From Pseudomonadota bacterium (lineage in GTDB: Bacteria > Bdellovibrionota > FAC87 > UBA2466): a stretch of DNA of 46,376 bases. This document shows, one piece after another, positions 41,906-46,376 of this stretch (position 1 is its first letter; the number at the start of each line of letters is the position of its first letter). The notes under the pieces were generated by a model. The model did not search any database, was not told where the DNA came from, and worked only from the letters and a program-made list of their open reading frames with translations. The translations under genes were made by a program, and so were the position numbers. Location of the stretch: the NCBI GenBank assembly GCA_009927165.1, contig RFNO01000098.1, forward strand, positions 1-46,376, written 5' to 3'.

Positions 41906-42541
41906 TCACCATTCCACAGATAAACCGGAAAGAAATTGGAAGTGATTAAACTTGAGACTGCTACCTTCACTTGCCGATTGGTTCTTCAAACCTAATAAAT
42001 AGCGACCATCCACAAAAATTGCTGCCGAGGGAAAGATTGAAAATTCTACACTCACACTGGAGTACAACCCGTAGTCTGATTTTTGTTCCGACGCTAAAGC
42101 GACTTCGCTAGTTGCGGTCGCTAACCCCGGAACCGAAACGGACTGATCTGCCTGAGAACTTGTAGCAACACCGTAATAGCCTCCCAAACCTAGATTGAAA
42201 AATGGGATTAATCGCAGTCTGAGCCCCACAGGAATGAGTAGCTGTTTCCATTTGGTTTCACTGGTGACCTGAGTTGAAGTATCTTTCAACGACTGACCGT
42301 AAGGGTGGAGAAGAGCACCTGAGTCGAGATTAACGAAGGGAAATAGTGGCAACTCAAAGAGTAAGCCTCCCAGCAAAGCAGTTTGTTTCGATACGTCTAC
42401 TCCTCTATTTTCAGGCGAAATTTGAGGAGCGCAAAAGCCCCAATTGAGTGCGGGTTTGAGTGTGAGTCCTGGGCTAGTGGAGGGAGTGACAAAGAAAAAA
42501 ATGAAAACAAAAGCAAAAAAGAAAGTTGATTTGTTTCCCAT
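41906..42541 (-). CDS. Predicted outer-membrane beta-barrel protein
   Basis: A 211-residue exported protein. The signal-like segment MGNKSTFFFAFVFIFFFV is followed by alternating hydrophobic/polar stretches (LRLRLIPFFNLGLGGYYGVA, YGLYSSVSVEF). The C-terminus ends LSVEW, an aromatic end typical of BAM-assembled barrels. A start at 42565 is possible and would overlap the Crp-like gene by 14 bases; neither start has a clear ribosome-binding site. No named family is recognised. Confidence 0.6.
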   Translation of the reverse strand: MGNKSTFFFAFVFIFFFVTPSTSPGLTLKPALNWGFCAPQISPENRGVDVSKQTALLGGLLFELPLFPFVNLDSGALLHPYGQSLKDTSTQVTSETKWKQLLIPVGLRLRLIPFFNLGLGGYYGVATSSQADQSVSVPGLATATSEVALASEQKSDYGLYSSVSVEFSIFPSAAIFVDGRYLLGLKNQSASEGSSLKFNHFQFLSGLSVEW

Positions 42542-42551
42542 TTGTGTCTGG

Positions 42552-43229
42552 TTAAGCTGCCTCATATTGCGCTAAAGACTCAAAAGACACTGAATCTAGC
42601 AAATGTTCATCTTGGGTAGTATAGGAGTGATTTTGGTCAGCTTGCAGAATGTTCAAATCACAAAGTGTGGCCAACCACTCGCCGACTTCATCTGAACTAC
42701 AGCCAATTTGGAATGCGATGTCCTCGTCCGATAATAAAGCCATTCGTCCACTAAAGTTGGGTTGGCTAAAATGGGCGAAAACATACTTTACGTAATCTAA
42801 AAATCTCTTTCTTGGGTCGTAGTTTCTTAAACAACTTACCAATTGGTTTGAGGCATCTAAGCGCTGAATACAGGTTTTAAAAGCTTTTTTCAGTAGAACA
42901 TTAAAAACTGCAGGAGCGTCCTTCTCAAGTTGAGCAAATTGTGTGGCTCCCAATTCGATCACAAAGACCGATTCCGCAGCTACGGCAGAACAGAAGCGGG
43001 GGAAAGGTTTGTCCTGTAAAAGAGCTTTTTCACCAATAAATTCGCCAGCGCTCACGCTCCCAATAATTGATTCCTTTTGAGAGCGTTTAGCAATCAAATT
43101 GACTGAACCCTGCAAAATTAGAAAAACGGTATTGCCAGGATCGCCTTGCTCAAAAATAACGTCGCCCCGATCAAAAGTTCTGGCCAATTTTTTCAGAAAC
43201 GGATTTTGGGCTAAAGAATCATTTTTCAT
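42552..43229 (-). CDS. Crp/Fnr-family cyclic-nucleotide-binding regulator
   Basis: A 225-residue protein. Residues about 10-120 are a cNMP-binding beta roll (GDVIFEQGDPGNTVFLILQGSVNLIAK, then GEFIGEKALLQDKPFPRFCSA, the phosphate cassette with a retained arginine). A dimerisation helix and a winged helix-turn-helix (SDEDIAFQIGCSSDEVGEWLATL, about 165-190) follow. It is probably a transcription regulator, though its HTH is weaker than in typical Crp. AGGG lies nine bases before the ATG. Confidence 0.82.
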   Translation of the reverse strand: MKNDSLAQNPFLKKLARTFDRGDVIFEQGDPGNTVFLILQGSVNLIAKRSQKESIIGSVSAGEFIGEKALLQDKPFPRFCSAVAAESVFVIELGATQFAQLEKDAPAVFNVLLKKAFKTCIQRLDASNQLVSCLRNYDPRKRFLDYVKYVFAHFSQPNFSGRMALLSDEDIAFQIGCSSDEVGEWLATLCDLNILQADQNHSYTTQDEHLLDSVSFESLAQYEAA

Positions 43230-43323
43230 CAGAATTAACCCTCTCTCTTTATCAACGGAAAAACCCCTGCTTTTCTAAAGGGTGCATTTTGCAGCACCGT
43301 GTCCTAGCGTAGGGCAGTTTCCC

Positions 43324-44007
43324 ATGCTACAAAAAGCTATGTTGTCGAAAAGAAAATCCAAACCTCTGCGGGTTGAGGTGCTTGAGCGACTGGTCAAGAT
43401 TTTGCCCGGGCGGAATTTATTGGAACTTGCTCAGTGTTACTCCATTTCAATTTCCTTTGGGGGGAAAAAAAACAAAGGATGGGTAGGGCAAACCATCGAG
43501 CGAGCAGCAGGTCTCAATTTAGATCCGAGTGCTGCTCGTGATGGTGAAGACTTCGAATTGAAGACTACTGAGTTGCTGTTTCGTGACGGACAATTTGTTC
43601 CAAAAGAAACACTAAAAATCACTCAGCTTAACCCAAAAAGCGTTCTAGATGAGGAGTTTGAAAATTCGGTTTTCTGGCAGAAGTTTGGTCGGTTGATCTT
43701 AGTGGGTTACTATAACCCAGCCCCTGATATTTACCTGACAAAAAAAATTCTTCCTGTTGATGTAAATAACCCAGCAATTTATCGAGAAGTAAAATCATTT
43801 TGGGATGATGTTCGTCATGTCGTTTGCAGTGGAGAAATTTGCGGCCTTAATAATTTGGGTTCCTCGGAAGGTTATGTTCAATTGCGACCCTTAGGGAATG
43901 GAAAACAAACAAGCGTGTGCCCTGTTTCAGGTAGAAGGTTTCCGGCTAGAGCTTTTTATGCCACAAAAAAACTTATTCAGTTGCTAATAAACGAAGCAGC
44001 TCTTTGA
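43324..44007 (+). CDS. MutH/Sau3AI-like DNA endonuclease
   Basis: A 227-residue protein with the MutH fold signature. NKGWVGQTIERAAGLN (about 50-65) is followed by the catalytic strand GEDFELKTTE with E78 and K80 (D73 or D76 as the third residue), TLKITQLNP, SSEGYVQLRPLG and a C-terminal FYATKKLIQLLI. E. coli MutH nicks unmethylated GATC during mismatch repair, and Sau3AI shares the fold. No MutS, MutL, Dam or partner methylase is in the window. I use the ATG at 43324 with AGGG nine bases upstream. Its 3' end overlaps hslO by 35 bases. Confidence 0.75.
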   Translation: MLQKAMLSKRKSKPLRVEVLERLVKILPGRNLLELAQCYSISISFGGKKNKGWVGQTIERAAGLNLDPSAARDGEDFELKTTELLFRDGQFVPKETLKITQLNPKSVLDEEFENSVFWQKFGRLILVGYYNPAPDIYLTKKILPVDVNNPAIYREVKSFWDDVRHVVCSGEICGLNNLGSSEGYVQLRPLGNGKQTSVCPVSGRRFPARAFYATKKLIQLLINEAAL

Positions 44008-44869
44008 TTCTAGTAACCGTGGCTTGATATTGTTTTCCGCAAAATTCACATTTCACGCCAACATTCTCTCCCTTGAGAGCCATTTCAGCCAAAGTCGCTT
44101 TGCCCATTAAAGTAAGCGTTTTCTCAACTTTTTCCATAGAACAACGACAACTGTAACGAATGGGATGTTCATGTTCCACCCCGATGATTGGTGAGTTGTG
44201 CAAATATTCACCGATAATCTCACGTGGGTTATCCCCTCTTTGAAGTCGGACAGAAAGAGGACCTGCGAGAGCAATTTTATCCTCTAAGTTCTTAATGATA
44301 GTTTCAGGAGCACCTGGAATTAGCTCAATCAGTACTCCTCCAGCCGCTGTTACTTTGCCCTCTTTATCCAGCGAAACGGATAGAGAGACGATTGATGGGA
44401 TTTGATGAGACTGTTGTAAATAAAACGCCAAATCCTCCCCGATTTCTCCACTCACAATGGGAACAATTCCCATTTGAGATTGTCGTTGAAAAGGAATGTT
44501 TTTATTTACAACCAAAACTCCTTCCCCAATGGCCGATTTGAGATCGAGACGACCATCACTGAGGTGGGGAATATCAGCTTGAGGATTTTGAACATAAGCT
44601 CGACAAGTGCCTTCAAAAGCGCTTTCGGCATAAAGGTGTCCCAGCGCGCCACTTCCTTCTAATCGAACTGAAAGCGACTGTTGCTCCCACAGCTGACTAG
44701 CCATGAGAAGAGTTCCGGTTAACAGTCTACCGACGGCCATGGTGGCAAGGGGGAAGGTCTGGTGAATAGAGCAAATTTCTCGACAAATGCCAGTGCTGAT
44801 CACTACGGAAGCCCTAACAGCTAAGTCTTCCGTGTAAAATTTATGAACCTTTTCAGTGTTCAGATTCAT
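43973..44869 (-). CDS. hslO: Redox-regulated chaperone Hsp33
   Basis: A 298-residue Hsp33. The N-terminal substrate-binding domain has VRASVV and TGTLLMASQL, then GHLYAE. The C-terminal redox switch has CRCSMEK (about 237-239) and CEFCGKQY (about 272-275), the four zinc cysteines. Oxidation releases zinc and activates the holdase. It starts directly after the stop of the upstream TIGR01777 gene with no spacer, so the two are co-transcribed. Convergent with the MutH-like gene. Confidence 0.95.
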   Translation of the reverse strand: MNLNTEKVHKFYTEDLAVRASVVISTGICREICSIHQTFPLATMAVGRLLTGTLLMASQLWEQQSLSVRLEGSGALGHLYAESAFEGTCRAYVQNPQADIPHLSDGRLDLKSAIGEGVLVVNKNIPFQRQSQMGIVPIVSGEIGEDLAFYLQQSHQIPSIVSLSVSLDKEGKVTAAGGVLIELIPGAPETIIKNLEDKIALAGPLSVRLQRGDNPREIIGEYLHNSPIIGVEHEHPIRYSCRCSMEKVEKTLTLMGKATLAEMALKGENVGVKCEFCGKQYQATVTRIKELLRLLATE

Positions 44870-45823
44870 TTAGTGAGTTGCAGATGCCATCGAAATTTTT
44901 CGATTAGGTTTATGATTGGCCAAGTCATCCAGCGCTCCTTGAATTTGCTCAAATTGAAATTTATATCCTGCTTTTTGAGCAACTTCTGGGAGTACTTTTT
45001 GGCTGTGAAGTACCAAACATGAAAGTTCACCCATAGCTAACTTAATAGCTATCGCCGGAGCTGGCATAAAAGCAGGACGATGTACTGCTTTTCCCAAAGC
45101 CTGAGAAAACTCTTTGTTTGTGACGGGGTGGGGAGCTACTGCATTCATGACTCCCTTAACTTCTTTGTTTTTCAAAGCGAAAAGGATCATTCCAGCTACA
45201 TCTTTTACGTGAATCCAGCTCATGTATTGATTTCCGGAACCAACGGGACCGCCCCCGCCTAATTTAAAGAGGGGGAAAAGTTTGGCAAGCGCACCGCCTT
45301 CTCGTCCTAATACGATTCCAATTCTGGGAATCACGAGCCGAATCGAAGAGTCAATTTTTTTGGCTTCGTCTTCCCACGCAGAGCATACGTCTGACAAAAA
45401 TCCATTTCCCAATAAAGACGACTCTGTAAGTAAGTCGTTCCCACGATTTCCGTAAAAGCCGATGGCCGAAGCGCTGATTAAAACGGAAGGCTTCTTGCCC
45501 TTGAGCGTGTTTAGAGCGGAAACGAGATGCCGAGTTCCCAGCACTCGAGATTCCAAAATTTTCTTTTTTTGTTTCTCACTCCACCGTTTATTAGCAATAC
45601 CTTCGCCCGCTAAGTGAATCACAGCGTCTGCCGAACTAAGAACTTCAGAAGGAGCTGGTTCCCGTTCGGGATTCCAAGCGTGGGCTTCGATTTGAGAGCC
45701 AAACACTTTCTGGGCTGTCTGGGGTGAGCGGGTCAGTATGATAGGGGTTGCCCCTTCTTTTAAAAGACCTTGAACAACGTATTTGCCAATAAAGCCGGTT
45801 GCACCCGTAATAATCACTCGCAT
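44870..45823 (-). CDS. TIGR01777-family NAD-dependent epimerase/dehydratase-like protein
   Basis: A 317-residue extended SDR of the TIGR01777 (YfcH-like) group. It has ITGATGFIGKYV (Rossmann motif, residues about 5-16), DAVIHLAGEGIANKRW, LISASAIGFYGNRG (typical of the family in place of a YxxxK site), and GGGGPVGSGNQYMSWIHVKDVAG. The cellular role of the family is unclear. The ATG at 45821-45823 has AGGTG upstream; a GTG six bases further out is possible. Confidence 0.88.
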   Translation of the reverse strand: MRVIITGATGFIGKYVVQGLLKEGATPIILTRSPQTAQKVFGSQIEAHAWNPEREPAPSEVLSSADAVIHLAGEGIANKRWSEKQKKKILESRVLGTRHLVSALNTLKGKKPSVLISASAIGFYGNRGNDLLTESSLLGNGFLSDVCSAWEDEAKKIDSSIRLVIPRIGIVLGREGGALAKLFPLFKLGGGGPVGSGNQYMSWIHVKDVAGMILFALKNKEVKGVMNAVAPHPVTNKEFSQALGKAVHRPAFMPAPAIAIKLAMGELSCLVLHSQKVLPEVAQKAGYKFQFEQIQGALDDLANHKPNRKISMASATH

Positions 45824-45966
45824 ATTCACCTCGTGTTTATGTCATCAAGCATGGAACAGTCTAATGTTGAGTCGGGAAAAATCAAATAGAATTAGGTTCT
45901 TATCACCCAGTCTCAGGAGTGACAAAAAAGGGCCTTTTTTTGAGGTCAATCAGCCACTTTAACTGC

Positions 45967-45995
45967 TTGAAATTTTCACGGATTATTGCTATGCG
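45967..45995 (+). promoter_or_regulatory. Promoter of the exported-protein gene at the right edge
   Basis: TTGAAA (45967-45972) and TATGCG (45990-45995) are separated by 17 bases, with TG one base before the -10 box (extended -10). The GGAGGT ribosome-binding site at 46007-46012 fits a leader of about 20 bases. Confidence 0.45.
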
Positions 45996-46019
45996 TTACT
46001 ACTGATGGAGGTGTTTCTT

Positions 46020-46376
46020 ATGAAACTCAGTAAATGGTTTGCAGCGCTTGCTGTATTGGCAATGGCTGTAGTGAACAATGTTCACGCGGATCAAATCGAT
46101 AACGAAGCTCACGAAGCAGCTCAGGCTCCTGCAGCTGTTTTAGTGAGAGTGGACCAAGCAGCTAAGAAGGTTCACGTGTATCGTGTAGATAATCTAGATG
46201 CTCGAGTGAAAGCTCGAACAATGGATGAAGCTACTATGGATGCCTATGCTTCTAGCGTTGCAGTCGATGCCAATAAAGTTGGTGAATTGGATATCGTAGC
46301 AACTGCTTCTAGCGAACTCGACAAAGAAGCTTCCACTCAAGCTTGGTGGGGCCGATGGTGGGGTTACGGCTGGGGT
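46020..46376 (+). CDS. Partial exported protein with W/G-rich region
   Basis: The first 119 residues of a protein that continues past the window. The signal peptide is MKLSKWFAALAVLAMAVVNN, cleaved after VHA. A mature region of about 80 residues, rich in Ala, Asp, Glu and Val, is followed by a Trp/Gly-rich run (WWGRWWGYGWG) at the edge. GGAGGT lies seven bases before the ATG, so translation should be efficient. No stop codon is reached. The family is not recognised. Confidence 0.65.
   Translation, partial: MKLSKWFAALAVLAMAVVNNVHADQIDNEAHEAAQAPAAVLVRVDQAAKKVHVYRVDNLDARVKARTMDEATMDAYASSVAVDANKVGELDIVATASSELDKEASTQAWWGRWWGYGWG

Noticed and set aside
43281-43298. GGTGC...GCACC inverted repeat before the MutH-like gene
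   Set aside because: A five-base stem with an eight-base spacer is expected by chance and no second copy was seen.
45927-45944. AAAAAAGG-G-CCTTTTTT palindrome upstream of the right-edge gene
   Set aside because: It lies between divergent genes where no terminator is needed, and a one-base loop is not a real hairpin.
1-46376. CRISPR array, insertion sequence or prophage
   Set aside because: No regularly spaced repeats, transposase or integrase motifs, terminal inverted repeats or phage structural genes were seen. The tRNA genes are not flanked by integrase or a duplicated tRNA end.

Overview
The window is a gene-dense bacterial chromosome segment of moderate, slightly AT-rich composition. 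It carries two tRNA genes and about 49 protein genes. I see no CRISPR array, no insertion sequence, no phage genes and no rRNA. Gene content suggests a Gram-negative, probably predatory or predator-like member of the Bdellovibrionota or a related deltaproteobacterial lineage. The clues are a complete-looking Tad/Flp pilus locus with a secretin, beta-barrel proteins with C-terminal aromatic residues, many small exported proteins, and a secreted gingipain-type (C25) protease. This placement is an inference from gene content; no marker gene here was compared against a database.

Layout. Positions 3-1806 (minus) hold a DUF983 protein, a DEDD exonuclease and an exported cyanophycinase-like peptidase. 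tRNA-Leu(UAA) at 1942-2029 is followed closely by an FkbM-type methyltransferase and a C25 protease. A short-chain dehydrogenase, a 6-PTPS-family protein, an outer-membrane barrel protein, tRNA-Arg(UCU) and exonuclease III follow. Positions 7744-11832 (plus) form a CheY / CheA-like kinase / TPR cluster with an odd kinase architecture. Positions 12188-16427 (minus) hold the classic housekeeping run prs - rplY(ctc) - pth - ychF plus a glycosyltransferase. Positions 16559-18505 hold a small 2Fe-2S ferredoxin-like operon and a glycerophosphodiesterase. Positions 18489-22091 encode a 1200-residue flavoprotein that looks like both subunits of an NfnAB-type enzyme fused together.

Positions 24287-32960 (minus) are a Tad pilus operon behind a strong sigma70-like promoter at 33026-33054. 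In transcription order it has two Flp pilins, the prepilin peptidase CpaA, a third Flp-like protein, two TadE-like pseudopilins, two CpaB paralogues, the secretin CpaC, a CpaE-CpaF fusion ATPase and one TadB-type platform protein. An exported YD-repeat (RHS-like) protein and a 99-residue Ala/Lys-rich protein lie where TadC would normally be expected. Positions 33307-35214 encode a C-terminal processing protease.

Positions 35498-39615 (minus) form a tight four-gene partner-switching operon: SpoIIE/RsbU-like phosphatase, RsbW-like kinase, a STAS protein with an added zinc ribbon, and a PAS-GGDEF diguanylate cyclase. The right end carries a metallophosphoesterase, small exported proteins, a Crp-type regulator, a MutH-like endonuclease, Hsp33, a TIGR01777 epimerase-like protein and the start of an exported protein that runs off the window.

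The most unusual points are the CpaE-CpaF fusion and missing TadC, the Nfn-like fusion flavoprotein, the CheA-like kinase with its HPt domain after the ATPase and no CheW domain, the STAS-zinc-ribbon partner switch tied to c-di-GMP synthesis, and a recurring pattern of TATAAT-like boxes placed so close to start codons that several mRNAs appear leaderless.
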